A DNA stretch of 64,000 bases from Gemmatimonadota bacterium (GCA_016194585.1 JACQBG010000016.1:1-64000); one strand, 5' to 3'; numbered from the stretch's first letter, positions 41,843 to 51,432 are shown. Notes: a model not told the origin generated them from the letters alone. Made by a program: numbers and translations.

Positions 41843-41871
41843 AGTGTATGGGAAGAACGAGGCAAGTTCAA
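41843..41871 (-). promoter_or_regulatory. promoter of the lipoprotein-serS-gatCAB operon
   Basis: Minus strand TTGAAC (41871-41866), 17-bp spacer, TACACT (41848-41843). Transcription would start near 41836, about 4 nt before the first ATG of the lipoprotein gene, so the transcript is nearly leaderless. Confidence 0.62.
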
Positions 41872-41884
41872 GCGAATCACGTGC

Positions 41885-41912
41885 TTGACTTCACTTGGGT
41901 GGGAGATACACT
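41885..41912 (+). promoter_or_regulatory. promoter of the roadblock-response regulator-manC operon
   Basis: TTGACT (41885-41890), 16-bp spacer, TACACT (41907-41912). A start near 41919 gives a leader of about 19 nt; CGGAG lies 8 nt before the ATG at 41938. It is back-to-back with the promoter at 41843-41871, 13 bp apart. Confidence 0.6.
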
Positions 41913-41937
41913 TCGGAAACCTTTCCACGGAGCATTG

Positions 41938-42291
41938 ATGCCCACCATCCGGGATCTCGTCGCCGCCCTCCGGCAACGCGACGGGGTCGAGGCGGCGGTC
42001 GTGCTCGGCCGGGACGGCCTGCTCATCGACAGCCAAGCGGTGCCGGGACTCGACGCCGAGCACGTGGCGGCGCACGTCCCGTCCATCCTCCAGTTCGCCG
42101 ACGATTTCGCCGCCGCCGCCCAGCGCGGCGCCTTGCAGACGGCGGTGCTCGAACTGGACCAGAGCATCGCGGTGGTGTCGTGCCTCTCCGCCGACGCGGT
42201 GCTGCTCGTGCTCGTGCAGCCCAACGCGAACCTCGGGCAGTTGCTGTACGAACTCCGCCGGAACCGCGCCAACATCGCGGCCCTGGTGTGA
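41938..42291 (+). CDS. roadblock/LC7 domain protein
   Basis: 117 residues of the roadblock/LC7 (MglB-like) fold: TIRDLVAALRQRDGVEAAVVLGRDGLLIDS is the classic N-terminal signature, followed by an ADDFAAAAQRG helix and a VLLVLVQPNANLGQLLYELRRNR C-terminal helix. MglB-type proteins act as GAPs for small Ras-like GTPases or as scaffolds. No MglA-like GTPase is in the window. First gene of a five-gene plus-strand operon with a response regulator and sugar-nucleotide enzymes. Confidence 0.88.
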   Translation: MPTIRDLVAALRQRDGVEAAVVLGRDGLLIDSQAVPGLDAEHVAAHVPSILQFADDFAAAAQRGALQTAVLELDQSIAVVSCLSADAVLLVLVQPNANLGQLLYELRRNRANIAALV

Positions 42292-42316
42292 CCGCGCTCC
42301 GCCGCGGCGGCGACGC

Positions 42317-42706
42317 GTGACGCACCACGTGCTCGTGGAGGACGACGAACCCCACATCGGGCGCATCATCCAGACCAAGCTCGAGCAGGGACCGTTCCGC
42401 GTGACGCTCGTGTACGACGGCGCCGAGGCGTTGCGGGCCCTCGAACAGTACCCCGACGTCGCGCTGGTGCTCCTCGATCTCATGATGCCGGAGAAGGACG
42501 GCCTCGAGGTGCTGGCGGCGATGCGCGCCGACCCCCGCTGGCGCGCCCTCCCCTGCATGATCCTCACCGCGGCCGGCCAGGACGAGCGGTTCGACGAGGC
42601 GATGCGGCTCGGAGCGAACGACTACCTCACCAAGCCGTTCAGCCCCAAGCGCCTCTTCGCGCGCGTGGCCGAGCTGACGGGCGCCGACGCGGCCGCCGAG
42701 GCGTGA
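42317..42706 (+). CDS. single-domain response regulator (CheY-like)
   Basis: 129 residues from GTG. Receiver motifs: acidic pocket EDDE, phospho-acceptor Asp54 in LLDLMMPEKDG, Thr84 in LTAAG and Lys106 in LTKPFSP. No output domain is attached, so it must signal by protein contact. Its partner could be the roadblock protein or a distant kinase. It ends in a GTGA overlap with the manC-like gene, coupling signalling and GDP-mannose synthesis. Confidence 0.92.
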   Translation: MTHHVLVEDDEPHIGRIIQTKLEQGPFRVTLVYDGAEALRALEQYPDVALVLLDLMMPEKDGLEVLAAMRADPRWRALPCMILTAAGQDERFDEAMRLGANDYLTKPFSPKRLFARVAELTGADAAAEA

Positions 42707-43740
42707 CGGGCGCCCCGTGGACCGTGGTGCTCGCCGGCGGCGTCGGTTCGCGCTTCTGGCCGCTGAGCACCCCGGCGCGCCCCAAACAGCTCCTCCCGCT
42801 GCTCTCGCCGCAGTCGATGCTGCGCGACACGATCGACCGGCTGGCGGCGGTGAGCCCGCTCGCGCAGACGCTGGTGCTCACGAACGCCTCGCTGGTCGAC
42901 GCGATCCGGCGCGAGCTCCCCGATCTCCCGGGCGCGAACGTCATCGCCGAGCCGCGCCCCGCGGGAACGGCCGCCGCGCTGACGTGGGGCGCACTCGAGG
43001 TCGCGCGCCGCGCGGATCCCGGCGCGGTGATGCTCTCGGTGCATGCCGACTGGGCGATCGGCGACGTGCCGGCCTTCCAGCGCGCGCTGCTCGCCGCGGC
43101 GGCCGCGGCGGAGCGGGAAAACGCGTTGGTGACGGTGGGGATGGTGCCCGTCCGCCCCGACCCGGGGCTCGGCTACATCGAGCCTGGCGACGTGGTGGAG
43201 GGATCGCTGCGGCGCGTGCGGCGGTTCATCGAGAAGCCGTCGCGTGACCGGGCCGCGGAGCTCGTGCGCCTCGGCTGCCTCTGGAACTCGGGGATCTTCG
43301 CCTGGCGCGCCGGCGACCTGCTCGAGGAGGTCACGGCGCATTGCCCTGAGGTCGCCCCCGCGGCCGCCGCACACGGTGCGTCGCGCGAGGAGTTCTTCGC
43401 GGCGGCGCGCGCCGTCGCGATCGACGTCGGCGTGCTCGAGCGGAGCCGGCGCGTGATGGTTTTGCCCGGCGATTTCGGGTGGAGCGACGTCGGCACGTGG
43501 ACGGCGCTGCGCGACGTGCGCGTGCGCGACGCCGACGGGAACGCGCCGCACGGCGCGGTGCTCGCGCGCGAGGCGCACGGCAACGTGGTCCACGCCGAGG
43601 GCACCACCGTGGTGCTCTACGGCGTGGACGACCTCGTCGTCGTCTCGGCGAACGGCCTCACGCTCGTGACGACGCTCGAGCGGGCGACCGACCTCAAGAC
43701 GCTGCTCGACACGCTGCCGAGCCAGGTGCGCGACCGGTGA
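42703..43740 (+). CDS. mannose-1-phosphate guanylyltransferase
   Basis: 345 residues of the sugar-phosphate nucleotidyltransferase type. The pyrophosphorylase loop VLAGGVGSRFWPLSTPARPKQLLPL is the ManC/GMP signature; GLGYIEPGD and RFIEKPSRDRA and a final FGWSDVGTWTAL segment agree. It makes GDP-mannose for polysaccharides or glycans. It lacks the C-terminal isomerase (PMI) domain of bifunctional ManC. Translationally coupled (GTGA) to the response regulator and to the next gene. Confidence 0.93.
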   Translation: MTGAPWTVVLAGGVGSRFWPLSTPARPKQLLPLLSPQSMLRDTIDRLAAVSPLAQTLVLTNASLVDAIRRELPDLPGANVIAEPRPAGTAAALTWGALEVARRADPGAVMLSVHADWAIGDVPAFQRALLAAAAAAERENALVTVGMVPVRPDPGLGYIEPGDVVEGSLRRVRRFIEKPSRDRAAELVRLGCLWNSGIFAWRAGDLLEEVTAHCPEVAPAAAAHGASREEFFAAARAVAIDVGVLERSRRVMVLPGDFGWSDVGTWTALRDVRVRDADGNAPHGAVLAREAHGNVVHAEGTTVVLYGVDDLVVVSANGLTLVTTLERATDLKTLLDTLPSQVRDR

Positions 43741-44930
43741 CGGCGCTCGTCCTCTACGACGACGACGCGGCGCGACGGTTCGCCCCGTTCGCGCTCACCC
43801 GCCCCGCCGGCGAGCTGCGGGCCGGGGCGCTGCTCGTGCGCGAGCGATGGGCGCGCGTGACGGGCATGCCCGCCACCGCGTTCGTCGGCGCGCCACATCT
43901 CGCCGGCTTCGCCGAGTTCGACGCGCCACCAGCCGCCACCCAGACGCTCGCGGCCGGCACGATCCTCGCCAGCGCGCGCTGTGCGCCCTCGCTCGACGCG
44001 ACGCCGTCGGGGGACGTGTGGCGGTGCGACGGACGGATCGCCGCGGTGCGGCTGCACGAGCCGCTCCCGCTCGACCAGCTCGCCGACGGCGCGCTCGACC
44101 TTTCGTCGCTCGCGCACGGCGCGCCGTGCGACATCGGCGGCTGGTGGATCGACGCCGTCTGGGATCTCGTGCGCCACCTCGGGGCGATGCTCAGCGCCGA
44201 CATCGCCGTGCTCGGGCCCGGCGCGGGCGCACCGCCCGCCGAGATGACGGTACTCGGCGCGCACGAGGTGTTCGTCGAGCGCGGCGCGTACATCGAGCCG
44301 CACGTTGTCGCCGACGCGACGGAGGGGCCGATCCTCATCCGCGCCGGCGCGCGGATCGCCGCGTTCACGCGGCTCGCCGGGCCGCTGTACATCGGCGCCA
44401 ACGTCAACGTGAGCGGGGGCCGCGTGAGCGCCTGCTCGATCGGCGACGGGTGCCGCGCGAACGGCGAGCTGAGCCGCACGATCTTCATCGGCCACGCCAA
44501 CAAGGGGCACGACGGCTTCGTCGGCGACTCGGTGATCGGGCGCTGGGCGAACTTCGGCGCCGGCACGATCACGAGCAACCTGAAGAACAGCTACGGCGAG
44601 GTCGCGCTCTGGACGCCCGACGGGATGCGAGGGACCGGCATGCAGTTCCTCGGAGCCTTCGTCGGCGACCACGCGAAGCTCGGCATCGGCACGCGGCTGA
44701 CGACCGGCTGCGTCGTCGGCGCGGGCGCGAACGTGTTCGGCGCCCGCGTCACGCCGAAGGTCGTGCCGCCGTTCGCCTGGGGCGAGGACGAGCCGTTCGG
44801 CGCCTGGGAGGTGGAGAAATTCCTCGTCGTCGCCGAGCGCGTCATGGCGCGCCGCCACGTCGCGCTCGACGAGCCGATGCGCGCCCTGCTGCGCGTCGCC
44901 TTCGCGCGCCGTGGGGGGACGGCGCCGTGA
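43737..44930 (+). CDS. alternative GlmU-type sugar-1-phosphate nucleotidyltransferase/acyltransferase
   Basis: 397 residues from a GTG overlapping manC (GTGA). The N-terminus ALVLYDDDAARRFAPFALTRPAGELRAGALLVRERW resembles the alternative bacterial GlmU group (TIGR03991), and the C-terminal part has a left-handed beta-helix with hexapeptides (VFVERGAYIEPHVV, PLYIGANVNVSGG, VIGRWANFGAGTITSNLKN). It probably makes UDP-GlcNAc from GlcN-1-P. Whether both activities are intact is not certain. Operon with manC suggests envelope or capsule precursor supply. Confidence 0.8.
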   Translation: MTALVLYDDDAARRFAPFALTRPAGELRAGALLVRERWARVTGMPATAFVGAPHLAGFAEFDAPPAATQTLAAGTILASARCAPSLDATPSGDVWRCDGRIAAVRLHEPLPLDQLADGALDLSSLAHGAPCDIGGWWIDAVWDLVRHLGAMLSADIAVLGPGAGAPPAEMTVLGAHEVFVERGAYIEPHVVADATEGPILIRAGARIAAFTRLAGPLYIGANVNVSGGRVSACSIGDGCRANGELSRTIFIGHANKGHDGFVGDSVIGRWANFGAGTITSNLKNSYGEVALWTPDGMRGTGMQFLGAFVGDHAKLGIGTRLTTGCVVGAGANVFGARVTPKVVPPFAWGEDEPFGAWEVEKFLVVAERVMARRHVALDEPMRALLRVAFARRGGTAP

Positions 44931-45733
44931 GGGCATGGACGCTCGGCAGCGGGAGCCGCGGCAACGCCATTCTCCTCGAAAGCGGCGACACGCGCGTGCT
45001 CGTCGACGCCGGCTACGCCGCGCGCACGCTCGCGCGGCGGCTCGCCGAAGCGCAGGTCGCACCGGAGTCGATCAGCGCGGTGGTGCTCACGCACGAGCAC
45101 ATCGACCACATGCGCGGCGTGGCGGTGGCGCAATCGCGCTGGGGGTGGCAGGTGTACGGCTCGCAGGGCACGCTCGACGGCGTCACTGACCTCGACCGGT
45201 CGCGGGCGACCGCGGTGCGCCGCGGCGACGTGGTCGCGATCGGCGCCATCGACTGCACGCTGCACCGGGTGCCGCATGACGCCGCGTCGCCGACCGCCGT
45301 GATCGCCTGCGAGCGGGCGACGGGGTTCCGCACCGCCGTCGCCCACGACCTCGGCCGCGTACCCGACGCGCTGGCGGAGGCGCTCGCCGAGGTCGACCTG
45401 CTCATGCTGGAGTCGAACCACGACGAGGAGATGCTCCGCACGGGACCGTATCCGCCGCACCTGCAGCGGCGCATCCGGAGCGAGACCGGGCACCTGAGCA
45501 ATCGCGAGACGGCGGAACTGCTGACGTCGCGCGCCTCGGCGCGGTGGCGCGACGTCGTGCTGCTGCACCTCTCGGAGACGAACAACACGCCGCGCCACGC
45601 GACGGCGAGCGCCGAGCGAGCGCTGCGGAGCGCGAGGGCGCCGCGTCCGGTGACGGCGGCCCCGCAGGATGGCGTCGCGGGGCCCTTCGGCGCTGGGCGC
45701 GGCGGCCGGCTCCAGCTGTCGCTGGCGATCTGA
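44927..45733 (+). CDS. WalJ/YycJ-like metallo-beta-lactamase-fold protein
   Basis: 268 residues from GTG. GSGSRGNAILLESGDTRVLVDAG is the YycJ/WalJ signature and THEHIDHMRG the metal motif. VAHDLGRVPDALAEALAEVDLLMLESNHDEEML adds the second metal-site part, and LLHLSETNNTPRHA the last His. YycJ-like proteins are 5' DNA exonucleases linked to mismatch repair in some bacteria. It closes the plus-strand operon and is followed by a strong hairpin. Confidence 0.88.
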   Translation: MRAWTLGSGSRGNAILLESGDTRVLVDAGYAARTLARRLAEAQVAPESISAVVLTHEHIDHMRGVAVAQSRWGWQVYGSQGTLDGVTDLDRSRATAVRRGDVVAIGAIDCTLHRVPHDAASPTAVIACERATGFRTAVAHDLGRVPDALAEALAEVDLLMLESNHDEEMLRTGPYPPHLQRRIRSETGHLSNRETAELLTSRASARWRDVVLLHLSETNNTPRHATASAERALRSARAPRPVTAAPQDGVAGPFGAGRGGRLQLSLAI

Positions 45734-45747
45734 GCACCCCGAAACGA

Positions 45748-45778
45748 CGACGCCCTCCTGCACGGCAGGGGGGCGTCG
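45748..45778. terminator. bidirectional hairpin terminator
   Basis: A 14-bp stem with one T-G pair and a 3-nt loop (ACG) lies between the convergent metallo-hydrolase and Lys-rich-repeat genes. It can end both transcripts. Confidence 0.75.
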
Positions 45779-45799
45779 CGTGCTCGAGGAACGAGCGGA

Positions 45800-46171
45800 C
45801 TACGGCTTCTTCGCGTCCGCGTCCTTCTTCATGCCGCCCTTCTTCGCGGCGGCCTTCTCCATCTTGGCATCGGCCTTGGCGTCCATCTTCGCGCCGGCCT
45901 TCTCCATCTTCTCGCCCTTCTTCGTCATCTTGTCGGCCTTCGCGTCCATCTTCGCGCCGGCCTTCCCCATCTTGTCGGCCTTGGCGTCCATCTTCGCGCC
46001 GGCCTTCTCCATCTTCATGCCCTTCTCCATCTTCGCGTCGGCCTTGGCATCCATCTTCGCGCCGGCGGTCGCCTTCTTCTTGCCGCTATCGGCCTTGGCG
46101 CCCTGCGCCGAGACGGTGGCGGCGGCCATCATGGAGAGCAGTGCAGCAACGGCAAACGTCTTGCGGGTCAT
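45800..46171 (-). CDS. exported Lys/Ala/Met-rich repeat protein
   Basis: 123 residues. The ATG at 46171 is preceded by CCGGAGGATCG, a good ribosome site. A signal peptide (TFAVAALLSMMAAATVSAQ) is followed by a low-complexity tail almost entirely of Ala, Lys, Met, Asp, Gly and Glu. Four copies of AGAKMDAKAD are visible, with variants KMEKAGAKM between them. The mature protein has little hydrophobic content apart from Met and Ala. Possible roles include a cell-surface polycation, a metal- or nucleic-acid-binding protein, or an oxidant sink. No named family. Confidence 0.75.
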   Translation of the reverse strand: MTRKTFAVAALLSMMAAATVSAQGAKADSGKKKATAGAKMDAKADAKMEKGMKMEKAGAKMDAKADKMGKAGAKMDAKADKMTKKGEKMEKAGAKMDAKADAKMEKAAAKKGGMKKDADAKKP

Positions 46172-46409
46172 CGATCCTCCGGAGGGTGAAGAACCTGGCG
46201 CCACACGGGCGCTCGACGGACACGGATCACCAACACGTTCGGCGCGTCACGAAATACGACTGGAACCCATATACCTTGCCGATTTCCGGTGTGGCGCGCA
46301 ATAGCCCCCCCGGGGGGCGACGCCCCCGGCAGGGGAACCGCGCGACCGCCCCGCCCGTTCGCCGCTCGCTGGTCGACGAACCCGCTCACCCAACGACATA
46401 TTGCCCACG

Positions 46410-47042
46410 ATGCTCGACCTGAACCGACTCTTCGAGAACAACCGGCGCTGGGCCGCGGGCGCGATCGCCGCCGAGCCGCAGTACTTCGGCGACCTGGCGC
46501 GCGGCCAGGAACCGCAGTTTCTGACGATCGGCTGTTCCGACAGCCGGGTACCGCTCGAACTGCTCACCGGGGCGAAACCCGGCGAGATGTTCGTGCACCG
46601 CAACGTCGCCAATCAGGTGTTCCCGGCCGACCTGAACGTGCTCTCGGTGCTGTAATACGCGATCGAGGCGCTCCACGTGAAGCACGTGCTCGTCGTGGGG
46701 CATTACGGATGCGGCGGCGTGCAGGCGGCGATGGAGGAGACGCGTCGCCTGGGGCTCGTCGACAACTGGCTCGGCGACGTGCGCGACGTGAAACGGCGCC
46801 ACCACGCCGAGCTGGAGCGGCTCACCACCCCGGCGGCCCGGAGCGACCGGCTGGTGGAGTTGAACGTCCTGCATCAGGTGCTCAATCTGGCGCGCACCCC
46901 CGTCGTGCAGACGGCCTGGGAGCAGGGACGCCAACCGAAGCTCCATGGCGCGGTGTTCGACGTGCGCGACGGCCTGATGCGCTCCCTCGTGACCGAGGTG
47001 GACGACAACGCGAAGGCCGACGGGCTGATCCCGATGGCGTGA
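46410..47042 (+). pseudogene. can: beta-class carbonic anhydrase interrupted by an in-frame TAA
   Basis: The frame encodes a protein very close to E. coli Can ([47 protein letters not shown]). Codon 82 (46653-46655), where the family has Gln before YAIEAL, is TAA. The frame stays open on both sides with no indel and ends at 47042. Zn ligands Cys and Asp (CSDSR) precede the stop and His and Cys (HYGCG) follow it, so neither fragment alone can be active. A C-to-T change of CAA or a sequence error would explain it. A TTG at 46401 is another start. Confidence 0.85.
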
Positions 47043-47067
47043 CGACGCCGGGAGCGGGGCTCCCGGT

Positions 47068-48231
47068 TCAGCCGGCGGCGCGACGGGCCGCGAGGGCCGA
47101 CGCGTAGACGTCGACGATCTCGTCGGTGACGTGCACCCAGTCGTATCGCGCGGACCGCTGCAGGCCGGTCGCTCCGAGTTCGTCGCGAAGCGCCGCATCG
47201 CGCAGCAGCGTGATGGCCCCCTGCGCGAGCGCCCGCGGATCCTCCGGCGGCACCATCAGCGCTTCGCGTCCGTTCGCGACGACGTCGCGGAACCCCGGGA
47301 TGTCGGAGCAGAGGATGGGGCGCCCGGACGCCATCGCCTCGAGCAGCGTGATGCCGAACGAGGCGCGCGTCGTGGGGCAGACATACGCCGAGGCGTTCGA
47401 GTAGTAGTCCGCCCGCTCGTCGCCGAGGGCGCCGCGGAAGACGACGCCGCTGAGGGCGCGTGCCTGCCGCTCGTAGTGGCCACGCAGCGGCCCGTCGCCC
47501 ACGATGACGAGCCGCGCGTGCCGCACCGCCGCCTGCACGATGGGCCACGCCTCGAGGAGCGTCGAGAGTCCGTTGCGCGGATCGAGACGCCCGACGAAGA
47601 GCAGCGTCGGCGCGCCGTGCGCCATCTCCTCGGGCATCGGGCGTCCCGGCCGGTAGAGCGTCGTGTTGACGCCGTTGGGGACGACGCGCCAGGGCGCCTC
47701 GAAATAGCGGCTGATGGCGGCGCGCGCCGTCTCCGACACCGCGATCGTGCCGTCGAGCCGGTCGATGCGCGATTGCAGCCGGTCACGGAACAGCTCGAGG
47801 AGGAGCGATCCGGAGAACTGGGTGTGCCACGTGCCGACGAGCGCGGCGTTGCCGCGCTCGAGGGCGAGGAGCGGGAGCGACGGCGTCAGCGGCGCGTGCA
47901 CGTGGACGACGTCGTACCGCCCCTCGCGCAGCACGTGCCGGAGCCGGTCGCGCAGCCGCCACCCGACCGAGAGGCGCGCGTGCGACCCGTTCGACGGCAC
48001 GGGCAGGCTGTGCCCGACGTGGATCACGCCGGGCAGTGGCACCGTGCGGCCGATGCGCGGCGTGATGATGTCGACGTGCATGCCGCGCCGCCGGCACTCG
48101 TCGGCGAGGAAGTGCGCGTGTTCGCAGACGCCGCCGAGGTGCGGATAGTAGTACTCCGTGACCTGTGCGACGCGGAGTCCGGCGGCCGGCGGACTCCGGT
48201 GGACGGGCGGCGCCTGCAGGGTGAGCGTCAC
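47068..48231 (-). CDS. GT4-family glycosyltransferase (PimA/PimB-like)
   Basis: 387 residues, GT-B fold. N-terminus LRVAQVTEYYYPHLGGVCEHAHFLADECRRRG and the donor-site GDGPLRG, VFRGALGDERADYYSNASAYVCPTTRASFGITLLEAMASGRPILCSD with the catalytic E-x7-E pattern are present. It transfers a sugar from a nucleotide donor to a lipid or glycan. The GTG start overlaps the NodB-domain gene as GTGA. Donor and acceptor unknown; GDP-mannose is possible since manC is nearby, but this is inference. Confidence 0.88.
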   Translation of the reverse strand: MTLTLQAPPVHRSPPAAGLRVAQVTEYYYPHLGGVCEHAHFLADECRRRGMHVDIITPRIGRTVPLPGVIHVGHSLPVPSNGSHARLSVGWRLRDRLRHVLREGRYDVVHVHAPLTPSLPLLALERGNAALVGTWHTQFSGSLLLELFRDRLQSRIDRLDGTIAVSETARAAISRYFEAPWRVVPNGVNTTLYRPGRPMPEEMAHGAPTLLFVGRLDPRNGLSTLLEAWPIVQAAVRHARLVIVGDGPLRGHYERQARALSGVVFRGALGDERADYYSNASAYVCPTTRASFGITLLEAMASGRPILCSDIPGFRDVVANGREALMVPPEDPRALAQGAITLLRDAALRDELGATGLQRSARYDWVHVTDEIVDVYASALAARRAAG

Positions 48232-48929
48232 GCGACGTCCCCCAGGGTGACGAAGGCGAAGCCGCGGTCGCGGAGCCCGGCGATGATCTGCGGCAGCGCG
48301 GCCGCGGTCTGCGTACGGTCGCCCGCCGGGTCGTAGCCGTCGCCGTCGTGCAGCAGGAGGATCGTGCCGGCCCGCGTGCCGGTGACGGCGCGGCGCGCGA
48401 TCTCGCCCGCGCCGGGGCGGTCGGAGTCCCACACGCCGAGCGTCCAGCCGACGACGCGCTGCCCGAGCGAGGCGGCGACCGGGTTGACCCACGGGCTGCG
48501 GAAGCCGTGCGGCGCGCGGAAGAAACGGGGCGAGCGCCCCGTCGCCCGCTCCACGGCGGCGGTGCCCTCGGCGAGGTCGCGGCGGACGTACGACGGCGTG
48601 CGCAGGTGGAGCTTGCGGTGCGCCCAGCCGTGATTTCCGAGCTCGTGCCCCTCGTCGGCGGCGCGCCGGGCGAGATCGGGCCAGCGGTCGACGTGCCGAC
48701 CGAGGAGGAAGAACGTCGCGTGGACCCCGGCGTCGCGGAGCGCGTCGAGCACGCGCGGCGTCGTCTCGGGATTCGGCCCGTCGTCGAAGGTGAGCGCGAC
48801 GGCACGTTCCGCGCCCGGGAGACGGCCGAGGGCGCGCCCGAAGAGCGGGCTGTTGCGGTACAGCGCGCCGTGCGCGACCGCGCCGGCGGCAAGCACCGTT
48901 CCGACTCCGAACAGGGTGGCGTCCGTCAT
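48228..48929 (-). CDS. polysaccharide deacetylase (NodB homology), membrane anchored
   Basis: 233 residues. A short N-terminal hydrophobic helix (GVGTVLAAGAVAHGALY) is followed by the NodB domain: VALTFDDGPN (metal Asp pair), NHGWAHRKLHL (two His ligands), RFFRAPHGF and LLLHDGDG. It would remove acetyl groups from GlcNAc-type polysaccharides, lipids or peptidoglycan. It is the first gene of a two-gene unit with a GT4 glycosyltransferase. Confidence 0.88.
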   Translation of the reverse strand: MTDATLFGVGTVLAAGAVAHGALYRNSPLFGRALGRLPGAERAVALTFDDGPNPETTPRVLDALRDAGVHATFFLLGRHVDRWPDLARRAADEGHELGNHGWAHRKLHLRTPSYVRRDLAEGTAAVERATGRSPRFFRAPHGFRSPWVNPVAASLGQRVVGWTLGVWDSDRPGAGEIARRAVTGTRAGTILLLHDGDGYDPAGDRTQTAAALPQIIAGLRDRGFAFVTLGDVA

Positions 48930-49127
48930 CGACCGTTCATGGAGGCACGCATCCTCGTCGAGGCATGCATCGGGAATCGTGTGGCGGCAGGGCGTCGTAC
49001 GGCTGGCGGGCTTCGCCGATGTCACGACGCCCGTTACAAACACGCCAAAATCGCGCGCGGCGGCAAGTCGTGCGCGGCCGGCGGGCGGCCGGCCGGCGCG
49101 CCGCCAGCGGAGGGGGCGGAACGGGAA

Positions 49128-49155
49128 CGGGGCCCGGACACTCGTCCGGGCCCCG
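49128..49155 (-). terminator. hairpin terminator of groESL
   Basis: A perfect 12-bp stem (CGGGGCCCGGAC / GTCCGGGCCCCG) with a 4-nt loop lies about 50 bp past the groL stop. On the minus strand it is followed by GTTCCCGTT, a weak T-containing stretch. Confidence 0.7.
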
Positions 49156-49205
49156 CTCCACGCGCCATCCGTGCACCGCCCGCTCGGGGCGGCGCGAGGG
49201 GGCGA

Positions 49206-50843
<1,638 letters not shown>

Positions 50844-50868
50844 CTATTCCCTCAGGAGTTCGTGGAAA

Positions 50869-51171
50869 TCAGTTGACGACCGCGAGGATGTCGCTCTCGC
50901 GGAGGATGAGCATCTGGTCGCCTTCGATCGTGACTTCGGTGCCGCTGTACTTCCCGTAGAGGACCTTGTCGCCGGCCTTCACTTCCATCGGCACGCGCTT
51001 GCCGTCCTCGACGCGGCCCGGCCCGACGGCCATCACTTCGCCCTGCTGCGGCTTCTCCTTCGCGGTGTCGGGGATGTACAACCCGCCGCGCATCTGCTCG
51101 GTCTCTTCGAGCGGCTTCACGACCACGCGGTCGGCCAAAGGCGCGACCTTGAGAGCGTTCTTCGATGCCAT
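50869..51171 (-). CDS. groS: 10 kDa co-chaperonin GroES
   Basis: 100 residues. [25 protein letters not shown] contains the mobile loop, followed by [14 protein letters not shown] and [15 protein letters not shown] at 51171 with GGAGGAACG nearby. Lid of the GroEL chamber. About 54 bp separate its start from the CIRCE operator. Confidence 0.97.
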   Translation of the reverse strand: MASKNALKVAPLADRVVVKPLEETEQMRGGLYIPDTAKEKPQQGEVMAVGPGRVEDGKRVPMEVKAGDKVLYGKYSGTEVTIEGDQMLILRESDILAVVN

Positions 51172-51224
51172 GTTGAGCGTTCCTCCTGCTATCGGTTCGA
51201 GAAAGGAGCGGTTGGACGTTTTCG

Positions 51225-51251
51225 TTAGCACTCAACGATGGAGAGTGCTAA
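51225..51251 (-). promoter_or_regulatory. CIRCE operator (HrcA-binding inverted repeat)
   Basis: TTAGCACTC, 9-nt spacer, GAGTGCTAA: a perfect match to the CIRCE consensus, in the 5' untranslated region of groES-groEL. It lies just downstream of the -10 box, so HrcA binding blocks initiation or early elongation. Heat shock relieves repression. Confidence 0.97.
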
Positions 51252-51260
51252 CAACACCGT

Positions 51261-51289
51261 AACATACCCGCAGAACCCGTGCCGGGCAA
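51261..51289 (-). promoter_or_regulatory. groESL promoter
   Basis: Minus strand TTGCCC (51289-51284), 17-bp spacer, TATGTT (51266-51261). Start near 51254 sits at the edge of the CIRCE element, giving a leader of about 83 nt. No sigma-32-type sequence is evident, as expected where HrcA controls the operon. Confidence 0.75.
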
Positions 51290-51385
51290 GTCGTGCCAAG
51301 TTGAACAATCACAATGGATTAGGCTGGCATTATACGCCAGAATGGCACGGCTGGACCCACCACCGTGGCTGCCATAAAAGCGGAA

Positions 51386-51412
51386 CCGCCGTATGCGCAG
51401 GGCATCCGGCGG
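51386..51412 (-). terminator. hairpin downstream of coaX
   Basis: An 11-bp stem with one mismatch and a 5-nt loop lies 21 bp past the coaX stop; on the minus strand it is followed by TTCCGCTTTTAT, a discontinuous T-run. It separates coaX from groESL. No gene is seen in the remainder of 51290-51432. Confidence 0.6.
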
Positions 51413-51432
51413 CGGCGTATGGATGGGCTATG

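Noticed and set aside
46653-46655. Selenocysteine recoding as an explanation for the carbonic anhydrase stop
   Set aside because: The codon is TAA, not TGA, and the family residue is Gln.
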